A stretch of DNA of 64,000 nt from Lujinxingiaceae bacterium. GTDB taxonomy: Bacteria > Myxococcota_A > Bradymonadia > Bradymonadales > Bradymonadaceae. A program made the translations under genes and the position numbers. Below the pieces are notes generated by a model. It was not told the DNA's origin. It saw only the letters and a list, made by a program, of their open reading frames with translations, and did not search any database. The number at the start of each line of letters is the position of its first letter. Position 1 is the first letter of the stretch. Below, piece by piece: positions 28,828 to 38,224 of the stretch. Location of the stretch: NCBI GenBank assembly GCA_013697635.1, contig JACCWM010000106.1, forward strand, positions 62,001 through 126,000, written 5' to 3'.

Positions 28828-29642
28828 GACTCAAACTTCTTCTTGAGATCGGCCAGGTCGTCTTTGACGACTTTTTTGGTCTCCATGCCGTTGAAAATTC
28901 GCTCGAGCTCTGCGCGGCGCGGATCGATCAGATCGTCGTCGCTGCTCAGCTCACGGATGGCGTCGATCTCTGCCTCCATGCTGTCAATGCGGCTCGACAT
29001 ACGGTCAAATTCTCGAAACTGGCTGTCTGTCTCAAAGAGTGCATCGTATTCGGTCGGCGTGCGCGAGGTGGGTTGAGCGCTCGGGCGCGCGGGCGGGGCC
29101 GAGGCGGCCGGCGGAGCCGTGGACTGACCGCTCTCTCGCTCTTTGGCCCGGCGGCGAAGCTCGGCGTCCCAGGTGGCTTCGCTTTGCAGCGACCTTGCGC
29201 CCGTGTTTGGTGCACTTTCGCCCGGCTTGGTGGCGCGCATGCGCCCGCGGGTGCTCTCGAGCTTCATCTCGAGGGCTTCAAGAGCGCTGTCGATGTCACG
29301 CATATAGGCGCGGTGTTCGTCGAGCTGCTCGCGCAGAGCCTCGGATTCGCGCAGAGCCTTGTTCTTGACGACGAGCGCCTCGCGGGCGAGTTGTTCGTCG
29401 TTGGCGCGCAGGGCGAGCATGGCGCGCTCTTCCCACTGGTCGGCGCGCTCGCGGCTGGCGCGGATCTGGGCGATCAGGCGCTTCTCACCGGCACGAAGCT
29501 CGATTTGCTGGCGGCGCGCGTCACGAAGGCTCGACTCCATCTCCTGGAAGGTGCCACGCTGCGAGGAATCGCCAGCGCGACCACTCAAGGTGTCGTTGAG
29601 GTTGGAGCGGATCAGCAGGTTCAAGCGATTGAGAATGCTCAT
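28824..29642 (-). CDS. PspA/IM30 family protein, second paralogue
   Basis: The 272-residue protein begins MSILNRLNLLIRSNLNDTL, an amphipathic helix like that of PspA, and continues as coiled coil (about 30-125, 180-265). It differs from the pspA gene at 19935 by a Pro/Ala/Ser-rich insert (about 140-185) and by a shorter first hairpin. Membrane binding is likely; specialisation is inferred. The gene ends inside the stop region of the glycine-rich lipoprotein gene (convergent, 4-nt overlap) and is followed upstream by the nuclease gene on the same strand (45-nt gap). Confidence 0.82.
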   Translation of the reverse strand: MSILNRLNLLIRSNLNDTLSGRAGDSSQRGTFQEMESSLRDARRQQIELRAGEKRLIAQIRASRERADQWEERAMLALRANDEQLAREALVVKNKALRESEALREQLDEHRAYMRDIDSALEALEMKLESTRGRMRATKPGESAPNTGARSLQSEATWDAELRRRAKERESGQSTAPPAASAPPARPSAQPTSRTPTEYDALFETDSQFREFDRMSSRIDSMEAEIDAIRELSSDDDLIDPRRAELERIFNGMETKKVVKDDLADLKKKFES

Positions 29643-29687
29643 GATTCCTTCCTGTTGTCACGAAGTTTAAGTCGTCGCCGATCAATC

Positions 29688-30863
29688 CTAAAAGAGGCTG
29701 AGATTGTTGCTTGAAGCGCTGCTGCCCGGCTCGCTCTTCTTACTCTCGGCGCCAACTGAGCCGTTGTCACCCCTTGCTTCGCCATTGCCGCTGGATGCTG
29801 CATCGTCGCTGCGGGTGCGGCCTGGTCCCGTGAGCGTCTGGGGATCGATGTCCTCGCGCACCTCCCAGTTTGCCGATGCCGCGCTGCCCATGTAGATGGA
29901 ACCCTCGAAGATTCGGCTGTAATCCGACCACTCGCGCCCGTTTGTGGCCGCAGCGCCGTCGCCGTGGCGAGCGATCGCGCTTGCAGCCATGGCCATGCGA
30001 CTGTCGATCATGTCGATCTCGTGGAGCAGCATCGCCTCGGGCGTTCGCGGCAGCACCGGTGAGCCAAACTCGAGGTGACCATGGTGGCTGAGCACGAGGT
30101 GCTTGAGCTGGGTGAGCATGTGATCGTCAAAGCCCGGAGTGGCCTCGCGCGCGACCGTACTGATCAGCTCTACGCCTTGCACGATGTGGCCGAGCAGCTT
30201 GCCGCAGGTCGAGTAGGAAAACGAGCGCCCAAAGCTGAGCTCCCAGCACTTGCCAAAGTCGTGCAGGACGCACCCAGCGAGCACCAGGTCGGGGTTGATA
30301 AGGCCAGGATAGTAGCGCCCATAGTGTGCACTCAAATCCACGCCGATGCGCGCCATGGAGAGGGTATGCTCGACAAGGCCGCCGATGAAGTTGTGGTGGT
30401 TGGTCATCGCCGCTGGCGCGCTTGAAAACAAGCGCACGCGCTCCTTGTCGGCGAACAAGATATCAAAGAAGCGGCGAAGCTCAGGGCTGACAAGAGCACT
30501 GTCCAAGAGCGCGATGAGTTGGGCGAGCAGATCGTCTGGAATCCAACGTGATTGCGGCAGAAAATCGCCCAGGGCGACCTCTGATTCGGCGACGCGATCG
30601 ATGTCGGTGAGTGCGATCTGCAACTGGTCACGGTACTTACTCACTCGCCCACGGATCACCACGAAGTCGTCGATCTCAAAGCGGCTGTCCAGCGCTGGCA
30701 CGTTGTCCCAGGCGCGCGCTTCGATGTTGCCGCTTCGATCACCCAGCGTCACGCTCATATAGGGATCGCCGTTTTTGGTTTCCCGAACGCTCTTCTGGGT
30801 CACCAAAAAGACCGATTGCACGTGGCTGTTGTCGCAGAGATCCGACACAAAAATTTTGTTCAT
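29688..30863 (-). CDS. YhaM-like 3'-5' exoribonuclease (OB fold + HD domain)
   Basis: The 391-residue protein has an N-terminal OB-fold (about 10-95, with TLGDRSGNIEARAWD) and an HD phosphohydrolase domain: NHHNFIGGLVEHTLSM, LHDFGK (the His-Asp pair), LSHHGHLEFGSP and a final Asp-rich helix. This is the architecture of YhaM/CBF1 exoribonucleases. The last 70 residues are a low-complexity Ser/Gly/Asp tail. I chose the ATG at 30863; a GTG six codons earlier is possible and neither has a strong ribosome site. YhaM is best known from Firmicutes; the pattern here is clear, but substrate is inferred. Confidence 0.88.
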   Translation of the reverse strand: MNKIFVSDLCDNSHVQSVFLVTQKSVRETKNGDPYMSVTLGDRSGNIEARAWDNVPALDSRFEIDDFVVIRGRVSKYRDQLQIALTDIDRVAESEVALGDFLPQSRWIPDDLLAQLIALLDSALVSPELRRFFDILFADKERVRLFSSAPAAMTNHHNFIGGLVEHTLSMARIGVDLSAHYGRYYPGLINPDLVLAGCVLHDFGKCWELSFGRSFSYSTCGKLLGHIVQGVELISTVAREATPGFDDHMLTQLKHLVLSHHGHLEFGSPVLPRTPEAMLLHEIDMIDSRMAMAASAIARHGDGAAATNGREWSDYSRIFEGSIYMGSAASANWEVREDIDPQTLTGPGRTRSDDAASSGNGEARGDNGSVGAESKKSEPGSSASSNNLSLF

Positions 30864-31145
30864 CGCAAAGCCATCATTCACAGTGTGGGTCTACTGCCGA
30901 TCACTGGCAATCAGCCAGAGCTGAGCAGGGCGCAACATCAGCTAATAAATAATCAACCAGCCGCAGCAGGCTAACATAGCGACGGGCCAGCGACCAGAGC
31001 AAGCAACGGGATGAAATGGCTCGAAAGCCATGGTTTACACCTTCAGTGTTACAAGAGAAGTTTGAAATGCTGCCCTCTCGTGGCACAATGCACCCGGCTC
31101 AGTCAGGTGCTCGATTCTCGATGTACCGGGAGCAGGTAATGAGCA

Positions 31146-33344
31146 ATGGATTGCGCTGTGGCTGACGACAACGAATACGCATCGGATCGCCGCGATACCT
31201 CGCCATCGCCCGGAATTGGGGGGAAGGGCGAGCAGATCACGTTGCCCTCTGACGAGCCGAGCAAGACTGCGGCGGCTGAGGTCAAGGTCGTCAAGATCTG
31301 CAAGCGGTGCATGGTCTCCCAGCAGGGCGGTGGCGGTTTTTGCGTCAAGTGTGGCGCCGAACTGGTGCCGATTCGCTCGATGCGTGAGTCGTGCATCGGC
31401 GAGACCGTCGGCGGCAAGTACAAGATCATGGAGCTCATCGGCAGCGGGGGCATGGGCGAGGTTTACCTGGGCGTCAACGAGCCTCTGGGTCAACGCGTCG
31501 CCGTGAAGTTTCTCAGCCGCAAGTTCACCGCCGACGAGAGCGTCATCTTGCGCTTTCTCAACGAGGCACGCTCCTACTGCAAGGTCAACCATCCCCACGC
31601 CGTCACGCTGCTCGAGTATGGTCAGCACGAAGACGGCGCGCTCTATTTGGTCACGGAATTCGTCGAAGGCAAGAGCCTCACCGATACGGTCAAAGACGTC
31701 GGGCCGATGGGCCTCGAGTTGGTCGTCTCGATCGCCTCACAGTGCTGCGAGGTGCTCGCTGAGGCTCACAAAGAGGGCGTGATTCACCGGGATCTCAAGC
31801 CCGACAACATCATGCTTATTCCGGGCTCGCGAGGGCGCTACGCCGTCAAGGTGCTCGATTTCGGTATCGCCAAGATTATCGATGACGATCACCACGGCCC
31901 CTCGCCGATGACCGAGACGGGCTCGATTTTCGGCACGCCGGAGTTCATGTCGCCCGAGCAAGCACGGGGGGAAGGCGCCGATCCACGCTCCGATTTGTAT
32001 GCGATGGGTGTGATCTTGTTCTTCATCGTGACGGGCAAACTGCCGTTTCGTGGCAAGAACAAGTTTGCCATCCTCAACCAGCACTTGAACGAGAATCCGC
32101 CCAGACCCTCGCAGATGCGCGACGATATCCATGTGCCGCTGGCGCTCGAGGCGCTGATCTTGAAGTGCCTCAACAAGCGCCCCGAGGAGCGCTACCAATC
32201 GGCCGACGATCTGGCTGAGGCCCTCGAGGATCTCAAGGCTACAAAGGCCAACGATACGAAGCCGGCCGGCCTCAAGGCGAGCGCGCGAGCGATGACGACC
32301 GAGACCACCGGACCGCTTCGCGACGATGCTTTTGAGGATGGCCCCGGTGGGCCGGTATCGATGAACATGACCGGGCGCATCGATGCGGTCGACGCGCATG
32401 CGCCAACGCTCGGTCAAGAAATCGATGACGAGGACTGGGCGGACGCCTCGCTCCACCACTCGTTGGATATGTCTCGTGAGTTCGAATCCGGCTCTGCTTC
32501 GCACTTTAAGCCCGCTAATTCCAGGCGCCCGACCACGCAGCTGCCAAAGTTGGCATTCTTTGGCGTTGTGGTCGTGCTCTTGATTGCGGCCTTTTGGTAT
32601 GCGACCGGCGAGCGCGCGCCGGTCGTGGACACGGGTGACGAGATGGGGGAGCTGCGTGCCAGCAACAGCGCCGACGATCTGCAAAAAATGCTCGTCGCCG
32701 GCCAGGTAATGGGGCTGCTCGAGGCGATTGAAAACATGATCGGCGCCGGCGAACTCGAAGGTGCCCAAAAGTCGCTCGAGAGCACGCAGGCATTGCTCGA
32801 CCGTGGCCAACACCCGCCCGAGAGCCAGACGCGACTCGACGCATTGTCCGCGCGCCGTCAGGCCGCCGAAAATCTGCAAAAACAGGTGCGCGCCGCCGTC
32901 TCGGCCGGCCAATGTAAGGAGGCCGAGCGCCTCATCAGTTCGTTGTCCGATGTGTCATCTGGGCTCAAGGGCCACCTGGCCGAGCGCGTGCGAACGTGTC
33001 GAAGTCCGCTTGATGCCGCTCGCCCGGCGCTCGTCGCACAACCGGCCACGCGACCCACCCAGCCGGCAACCAACCTGCAAAGCGCGCCGGCCAAGGTTGA
33101 GCCAACCAAGGTTGATCCCGTCTTGAAACCTGTGGTCGAAAAGGCAAGCGAGACCCCGACGAAATCAAGCGCGATTGAGACCGCCGAGCCGACCAAGAGG
33201 GAGCAAGCGGCAGAAGCGCAACCCTCGAAAGATGCGCCCAAGCCCGTGTCCGAGGTGGAGCCGACTCCAAACCCTGTAGTACCTGCCAAGGTCGACGAGG
33301 AACTGCCCGACGGCATGGCGCTTCCCCCAAAACAGCTCCAATGA
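31146..33344 (+). CDS. Zinc-ribbon Ser/Thr kinase with one membrane helix
   Basis: The 732-residue protein has an N-terminal zinc ribbon (Cys52, Cys55, Cys66, Cys69), then a complete kinase domain (about 92-355): GSGGMGE (99-105), Lys121, HRDLKPDN (214-221), DFG (238-240), SPEQA and RSDLYAM. A linker leads to one membrane helix at about 467-486. The outer part (about 490-732) starts with a helical segment containing two Cys and ends in a Pro/Lys/Ala-rich tail. Catalytic residues are intact. A second zinc-ribbon kinase follows 179 nt later, so the pair could signal together. Confidence 0.92.
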   Translation: MDCAVADDNEYASDRRDTSPSPGIGGKGEQITLPSDEPSKTAAAEVKVVKICKRCMVSQQGGGGFCVKCGAELVPIRSMRESCIGETVGGKYKIMELIGSGGMGEVYLGVNEPLGQRVAVKFLSRKFTADESVILRFLNEARSYCKVNHPHAVTLLEYGQHEDGALYLVTEFVEGKSLTDTVKDVGPMGLELVVSIASQCCEVLAEAHKEGVIHRDLKPDNIMLIPGSRGRYAVKVLDFGIAKIIDDDHHGPSPMTETGSIFGTPEFMSPEQARGEGADPRSDLYAMGVILFFIVTGKLPFRGKNKFAILNQHLNENPPRPSQMRDDIHVPLALEALILKCLNKRPEERYQSADDLAEALEDLKATKANDTKPAGLKASARAMTTETTGPLRDDAFEDGPGGPVSMNMTGRIDAVDAHAPTLGQEIDDEDWADASLHHSLDMSREFESGSASHFKPANSRRPTTQLPKLAFFGVVVVLLIAAFWYATGERAPVVDTGDEMGELRASNSADDLQKMLVAGQVMGLLEAIENMIGAGELEGAQKSLESTQALLDRGQHPPESQTRLDALSARRQAAENLQKQVRAAVSAGQCKEAERLISSLSDVSSGLKGHLAERVRTCRSPLDAARPALVAQPATRPTQPATNLQSAPAKVEPTKVDPVLKPVVEKASETPTKSSAIETAEPTKREQAAEAQPSKDAPKPVSEVEPTPNPVVPAKVDEELPDGMALPPKQLQ

Positions 33345-33523
33345 AGAAGCTCTCGGCCGCGAGCGCGCCCATAAGCCGTCAAGTTCGTTGCGTACACCGG
33401 GCCGATCTGCTAGATGAAATCGATTAAGCTCGGAGTCCAATGACCATGCGCCCTCTCTCATCTTTTGTGGCGGGTTGGCTGCAAAAGGGGTGACGTCCGG
33501 CAACCTTTGTAAGGAGAACCAAC

Positions 33524-35692
33524 GTGGTTTGTTTCCAGTGTGGGAGCCCAGTTTCCACTCAAGACAAAAGCTGTCCGAACTGCGGTGCCAACCTGGCGCG
33601 AACGAGCAAGAGTCTCGATGCCGGGTCCGAGGGTCTACGACGCATGACGATGGAGCTCAAGGCCATCAACGTCAAGGCTCAGATCCTGCCGCCCGGTGAG
33701 ATCGTTGCAGGGCGCTTCAAGATCGGGGAAATGATCGGCGAAGGTCCTTTCGGCCAGGTTTTCAAGGCTCAGGATACTCTGATAGAGGCTGACGTTGCGC
33801 TGAAAGTGTTCGCCGCCGACGTGCTTCGAAATCCGCTCGATCAGGAGCGCTTTCTCAACGCCGCGAGGGCTGCGCGCACGCTGACGCAAAAAAACGTCGT
33901 GCGCTTGCATGACAGCGGCGTACACAAAGATCACCCCTGGGTCTCGATGCAGCATCTCGAAGGCTTGAGCCTTCGCAAAGTGCTCCAGATGCGCGAGAGC
34001 AAAAACGAGCATTTCCGCCTCGAGGAGATCGAACCAATCATCAGCCAAATCACGTTGGCTTTGCAACATGTCAGCCGCGAGAACCCCCATGGCGATCTCA
34101 AGCCTGAGAACGTCATCTTCTTGCCGGACTTTATCAAGGTCACCGACAGCTTCATTCTCTCGGCCATTGCACCGGAGGTTTTTGCAAAGCGGCTTGGCCA
34201 AAGCGTCTATCTTGCACCTGAGTTGCACACGCCCGACGATCATGCAAACGGTCGCTGTGATGTCTACAGCGTCGGAATCATCATCGGCGAGATGCTCTAC
34301 GGTCGCGACTACACACCGGGCTCGGCGCCACCTGGAGCCCACGGTGCTGCGCTCGATGCCTTATGCAGGCGAGCAACGGCCTTTGACCCGGCCGAGCGCT
34401 ATGAAAGCGTCGAAGCCTTGGCCGAAGATCTGGGCACGCTCGTCGATACAGGCCGGCTCTTGCAGGCGCGCGGCGCTCGCCCACCGAGTCCTCCACCACC
34501 GCCTGCGCCGGGAAGGATGCCTCCGGTTCCTCCGGCTGCGAATCCCTTGATGGCCGAGACTTCGCGCACTATCGGCGAGCCCTTGCAAGAGGACATCGCG
34601 ACAACCGAGGTCAAGCGCACACCGCCGACCGAGGTCAAGCGCCCACCTGTGCCGGTCCAGTTGAGCGACATGCTCAAGACCAACGAGGCCGGACGCAACG
34701 CCTCGGCGCGTCCCCGCGCAGGTGACGTCGTAACGGTGATCGAGTCGATCGGCGTCTCGCGCGAGGCCAAGACCTCGGGACCGCCCGTGGCGATCATCGT
34801 CTTGATGGCCCTGGTCATCATCGCCGTGCTTATCGCCGTGGGACTCTCATCTCAGGAGAGCGGCAGCGAGGTCGTCAGCCTTGGCGACGGAACCGCCGTG
34901 GCCAAGGACGAACCTGTCGCAGCCGTTGCCGAAGAACCACCCAAAGTCGAGGAGCCGGTCGAAGATGCCGCGCAAATCGCCAGGGCGAGCCTGGTCTTCG
35001 CCCAGGCAACTCAGACCCGCGAGAAGGCCTCCTCGAGCGCCGCGACGCAAGCTCAGTCCGCTGCTGATGAGAGGGCCATGGCTGCTAATGCCGTGGCAAG
35101 TGATGCAAGTGACAGCGGCCAGCGTGCTGCGGTCACGCCAGAGCGCGTCGAGCAAACGGGCGCGCCCAGCCGTGATCGTGCGCCCGTGGAACCCACACCA
35201 CTTGCAGCCAATGAAGGCACCGAATGTCCTCAGGCCATGGTTCTGGTTCGCGTCAAGAGTGGCAACTTTTGTGTCGACGCCTTCGAGTATCCGGGCCAGG
35301 GCGCCACGCCCAAGACCCACATCAGCTGGTTCGAGGCGCGCAAACAGTGTGCTTCGCAGAGCAAGCGCTTGTGTGAGCTCTCCGAATGGCGTCAGGCCTG
35401 TGGGCCGCAATATCCCTACGGGGCCAAGTTCGACGCGGACCGCTGCAACACGGCCGACGAAGACGGCTTCGAGCGATCCTTGGCCAAAGCCGGCGCACAC
35501 TCCAAGTGTCGCTCGCGCTCAGGCGCCTTCGATATGAGCGGCAACGTCCACGAGTGGGTCGAGGAACAACGCGTTGCGGGCGGCGGATTCGACAGTGATG
35601 AGGCGCTGGCCTCGTGTCGCTACTCCTCACCCAAGGCTGCCGGCTCGTCGGCGGCGAACATCGGCTTTCGTTGCTGTGCGTCAGCCAAGTAA
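33524..35692 (+). CDS. Zinc-ribbon degenerate kinase fused through a TM helix to an FGE-sulfatase domain
   Basis: The 722-residue protein starts GTG with AAGGAG 7 nt upstream. Cys3, Cys6, Cys17 and Cys20 form a zinc ribbon. The kinase domain (about 62-320) keeps Lys94 (VALK) and the catalytic-loop Asp, but HRD is HGD (189-191) and DFG is DSF (208-210); the glycine loop reads GEGPFG. Activity may be weak or lost. A proline-rich linker, one membrane helix (about 421-442) and an Ala-rich stalk follow. The C-terminus (about 565-720) is an FGE-sulfatase/SUMF1-like domain (MVLVRVKSGNFCVDAFEYP, RLCELSEWRQAC, DMSGNVHEWV, IGFRCC) with eight or more Cys. It would face the periplasm. The role is unknown, but sensing is the simplest idea. 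Confidence 0.88.
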   Translation: MVCFQCGSPVSTQDKSCPNCGANLARTSKSLDAGSEGLRRMTMELKAINVKAQILPPGEIVAGRFKIGEMIGEGPFGQVFKAQDTLIEADVALKVFAADVLRNPLDQERFLNAARAARTLTQKNVVRLHDSGVHKDHPWVSMQHLEGLSLRKVLQMRESKNEHFRLEEIEPIISQITLALQHVSRENPHGDLKPENVIFLPDFIKVTDSFILSAIAPEVFAKRLGQSVYLAPELHTPDDHANGRCDVYSVGIIIGEMLYGRDYTPGSAPPGAHGAALDALCRRATAFDPAERYESVEALAEDLGTLVDTGRLLQARGARPPSPPPPPAPGRMPPVPPAANPLMAETSRTIGEPLQEDIATTEVKRTPPTEVKRPPVPVQLSDMLKTNEAGRNASARPRAGDVVTVIESIGVSREAKTSGPPVAIIVLMALVIIAVLIAVGLSSQESGSEVVSLGDGTAVAKDEPVAAVAEEPPKVEEPVEDAAQIARASLVFAQATQTREKASSSAATQAQSAADERAMAANAVASDASDSGQRAAVTPERVEQTGAPSRDRAPVEPTPLAANEGTECPQAMVLVRVKSGNFCVDAFEYPGQGATPKTHISWFEARKQCASQSKRLCELSEWRQACGPQYPYGAKFDADRCNTADEDGFERSLAKAGAHSKCRSRSGAFDMSGNVHEWVEEQRVAGGGFDSDEALASCRYSSPKAAGSSAANIGFRCCASAK

Positions 35693-35844
35693 GCCTTATC
35701 GTGATGAAGCGTCGAGCGAGAAGGGGAGCGCCCACATGGGCGTGCGATTGCTGATCGCCGATTTGGGTTGAAATTCTCGGCTGACCTGTTAGTTAGGCTG
35801 GCAGGTTTGCTATTGGCCACAACGACGACGCCGAGGAGACGACG

Positions 35845-37149
35845 ATGATTCCCCGTTATACCCGAGCGGTTATGGACGAGATCTGGTCGGAGGAGCGAAA
35901 GCTGCGCGTATGGTTTGACGTCGAGCTTGCAGCGGTCGAGGGTTGGGCGCGTGAAGGCGTCGTTCCAGGCGAAGCATCGGCATACATCCAAAAACACGCC
36001 GTGCTCAACGCTGCGCGCGTCATGGAGATCGAGGCCGTCACGCGCCACGATGTCGCCGCCTTCGTCCAGAGCTTAGAGGAGTCGGTTGGCGAGGAGCACG
36101 GCCGCTGGATCCACTTCGGATTGACCAGCTCGGACGTGCTCGACACAGCGCTGGCCGTCCTGATGCGAGAGGCAGCCGACGTGCTGATCGCCGATGTCGA
36201 CGCGTTGATGGAGGTGATTCGTCGGCGAGCCTTCGAGTTTCAAGACACGCCGATGATCGGGCGCAGCCATGGCATCCACGCGGAGGCGACCACCTTCGGT
36301 GCGGTGCTGGCCATGTGGTACGACGAAATGGTACGAAACCGTCAACGCCTCGAGCGCGCCCGCGAAACCATCGCCTACGGCAAGATCTCCGGAGCCGTGG
36401 GCACCTTTGCCAACGTGCCCCCGGCGGTCGAAGCCTACGTCTGCCAAAAGCTCGGCCTTCGCTGCGAAGCCGCCGCAAGCCAGGTCGTCTCGCGCGATCG
36501 CCACGCGGAGTTCTTCACGGCCCTGGCGCTGGTCGCCTCGAGCCTCGAGAAGTTCTCGGTTCAGATTCGACACATGCAGCGCACCGAGGTGCTCGAAGCC
36601 GAGGAGCGCTTTCATGCGGGCCAAAAGGGCAGCAGCGCCATGCCTCACAAAAGAAACCCAATTTTGAGCGAGAACGTCACGGGCCTGGCGCGCACGGTGC
36701 GTGGTTATGTCATGCCGGCACTGGAGAACGTGGCGCTGTGGCATGAGCGCGACATCAGCCACTCCTCGGTCGAGCGCGTCATCGTCCCGGACGCCACCTC
36801 GTTGCTCGACTATGCGTTGGTGCGCATGACGCGAATCCTCGACGAGCTCGTCGTCTATCCTGAGAATATGCTCAAGAACTTTCAGCGCACGCGCGGGCTT
36901 CCCTTCAGTCAGGCCGTCTTGTTGGCGCTGGTCAAAAGCGGACTCTCGCGCCAGAACGCCTACCAGATGGTGCAACGCCTGGCCATGCAAGCCTGGGACG
37001 AGGAGCTCGATTTTGAGGCCCTGGTCCGAAGCGACCGGCCCATCGGCCAACACCTGGCGCAAGCCGAGATCGATGCCTGTTTTGATTTGGAATTAGCACT
37101 ACAACATATTCCTTCTATCTTCCGACGCGTCTTTGGGACCGTGCAGTAA
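35845..37149 (+). CDS. purB: Adenylosuccinate lyase PurB
   Basis: PurB cleaves SAICAR and adenylosuccinate, two steps of purine synthesis. The 434-residue protein has the family signature GSSAMPHKRNP (about 263-273), the catalytic-loop segment and the HFGLTSSDV motif (about 90-98). GAGGAG lies 7 nt before the ATG. It opens the operon purB-purC-purS-purQ-purL; purC begins 24 nt later. Confidence 0.97.
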   Translation: MIPRYTRAVMDEIWSEERKLRVWFDVELAAVEGWAREGVVPGEASAYIQKHAVLNAARVMEIEAVTRHDVAAFVQSLEESVGEEHGRWIHFGLTSSDVLDTALAVLMREAADVLIADVDALMEVIRRRAFEFQDTPMIGRSHGIHAEATTFGAVLAMWYDEMVRNRQRLERARETIAYGKISGAVGTFANVPPAVEAYVCQKLGLRCEAAASQVVSRDRHAEFFTALALVASSLEKFSVQIRHMQRTEVLEAEERFHAGQKGSSAMPHKRNPILSENVTGLARTVRGYVMPALENVALWHERDISHSSVERVIVPDATSLLDYALVRMTRILDELVVYPENMLKNFQRTRGLPFSQAVLLALVKSGLSRQNAYQMVQRLAMQAWDEELDFEALVRSDRPIGQHLAQAEIDACFDLELALQHIPSIFRRVFGTVQ

Positions 37150-37173
37150 GACTTTTCACAGGTGGAAACGATC

Positions 37174-37890
37174 ATGCGCAATGAGCAGATTTACGAGGGT
37201 AAGGCCAAGAAGCTTCTGTTGACCGATGACAAAAACGTCCTGCTTCAACGCTTCAAGGACTCGGCGACGGCCTTCAATGGTGTCAAGAAGGCCGAGTTTG
37301 CAGGCAAGGGCGAGACGAATAATGCGATCTCGACCTTCTGTTTTCAGAAGCTCGAGGCCGCCGGGGTGCCGACGCACTTCATTGAGCGAGTTAATGATCG
37401 AGATATGCTCATCAAGCGCCTCGACATGATCCCGCTCGAGATCGTGGTCCGCAACATCGTCGCGGGTAGCCTGGCCAAGCGTACCGGCCTCGATGAGGGC
37501 ACGGTCGTCAAAGAGCCAATCGTTGAGACTTATCTCAAGCGCGACGATCTCAACGATCCTCACCTGGCCGACGTCCACGTCTTTATGCTCGACATCTTAC
37601 GTCCCGACCAACTCGAGCGCCTCAAGCAGCTCGCATTGAAGGTCAACGCCACCCTCGATCCGATTTTCGAGCGCGCCGGCATGAAGCTCGTCGATTTCAA
37701 GCTTGAGTTCGGCCTCGACGCCGACGGCCAGGTCGTGCTTGGTGACGAGTTCAGCCCCGACACCTCGAGGCTCTGGGACCTCGAGACGCGGCGCAAGCTC
37801 GACAAGGACGTCTTTCGCGCCGACCTGGGTGACCTCATGGAGGTCTACCATGAAGTGGCCGCTCGCCTGGGAGTTCTGCCGCAGACTTGA
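37174..37890 (+). CDS. purC: SAICAR synthase PurC
   Basis: PurC joins CAIR and aspartate using ATP. The 238-residue protein begins with the typical IYEGKAKKLL and has GKGETNN, the VVRNIVAGS segment and DFKLEFG late in the sequence. The ATG at 37174 lies 24 nt beyond purB, with AGGTGG about 9 nt upstream; an upstream GTG at 37162 overlaps that site. It is co-transcribed with purS. Confidence 0.97.
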   Translation: MRNEQIYEGKAKKLLLTDDKNVLLQRFKDSATAFNGVKKAEFAGKGETNNAISTFCFQKLEAAGVPTHFIERVNDRDMLIKRLDMIPLEIVVRNIVAGSLAKRTGLDEGTVVKEPIVETYLKRDDLNDPHLADVHVFMLDILRPDQLERLKQLALKVNATLDPIFERAGMKLVDFKLEFGLDADGQVVLGDEFSPDTSRLWDLETRRKLDKDVFRADLGDLMEVYHEVAARLGVLPQT

Positions 37891-37945
37891 ATTCGGCACG
37901 TAGCTGTCGGCCCTGATCCGCCAGCTCCAATTGAGGTACAATGTT

Positions 37946-38197
37946 ATGCAGCGTGCTCGCGTTTTGATTCGCAACAAACCCGGTGTCTTTGATCCCCAGG
38001 GAAAGGTCGTTCACAGCGGACTGCGCCGCCTCGGCCACGAAAGCGTGCAAGACGTGCGCGTGGGCAAGGTCATCGACCTGCGCTTTGCCTCGGGTTCGCC
38101 AGACGAGCTTCGCGCGCGCATCGAGCGCATGTGCAGTGAGTTTTTGGTCAATCCGGTGATCGAGGATTACACCATTCAGTTCCTCGATGAGGAATGA
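37946..38197 (+). CDS. purS: PurS subunit of FGAM synthase
   Basis: PurS is the small structural subunit that couples PurQ and PurL in Gram-positive-type and many other FGAM synthases. The 83-residue protein shows the family pattern RVLIRNKPGVFDPQGKVV, then DVRVGKVIDLRF and the C-terminal NPVIEDYTIQ. GAGG lies 9 nt before the ATG at 37946; a TTG at 37931 would extend it by five residues. Presence of purS fits the short PurL encoded downstream. Confidence 0.95.
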   Translation: MQRARVLIRNKPGVFDPQGKVVHSGLRRLGHESVQDVRVGKVIDLRFASGSPDELRARIERMCSEFLVNPVIEDYTIQFLDEE

Positions 38198-38224
38198 CCC
38201 TCGGGTCTTCGCGAGAGAGTTTTG

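Noticed and set aside
35729-35752. Short GCGCCCA/TGGGCGT hairpin after the FGE fusion gene
   Set aside because: The stem is short and has no T run, so it is not called as a terminator.
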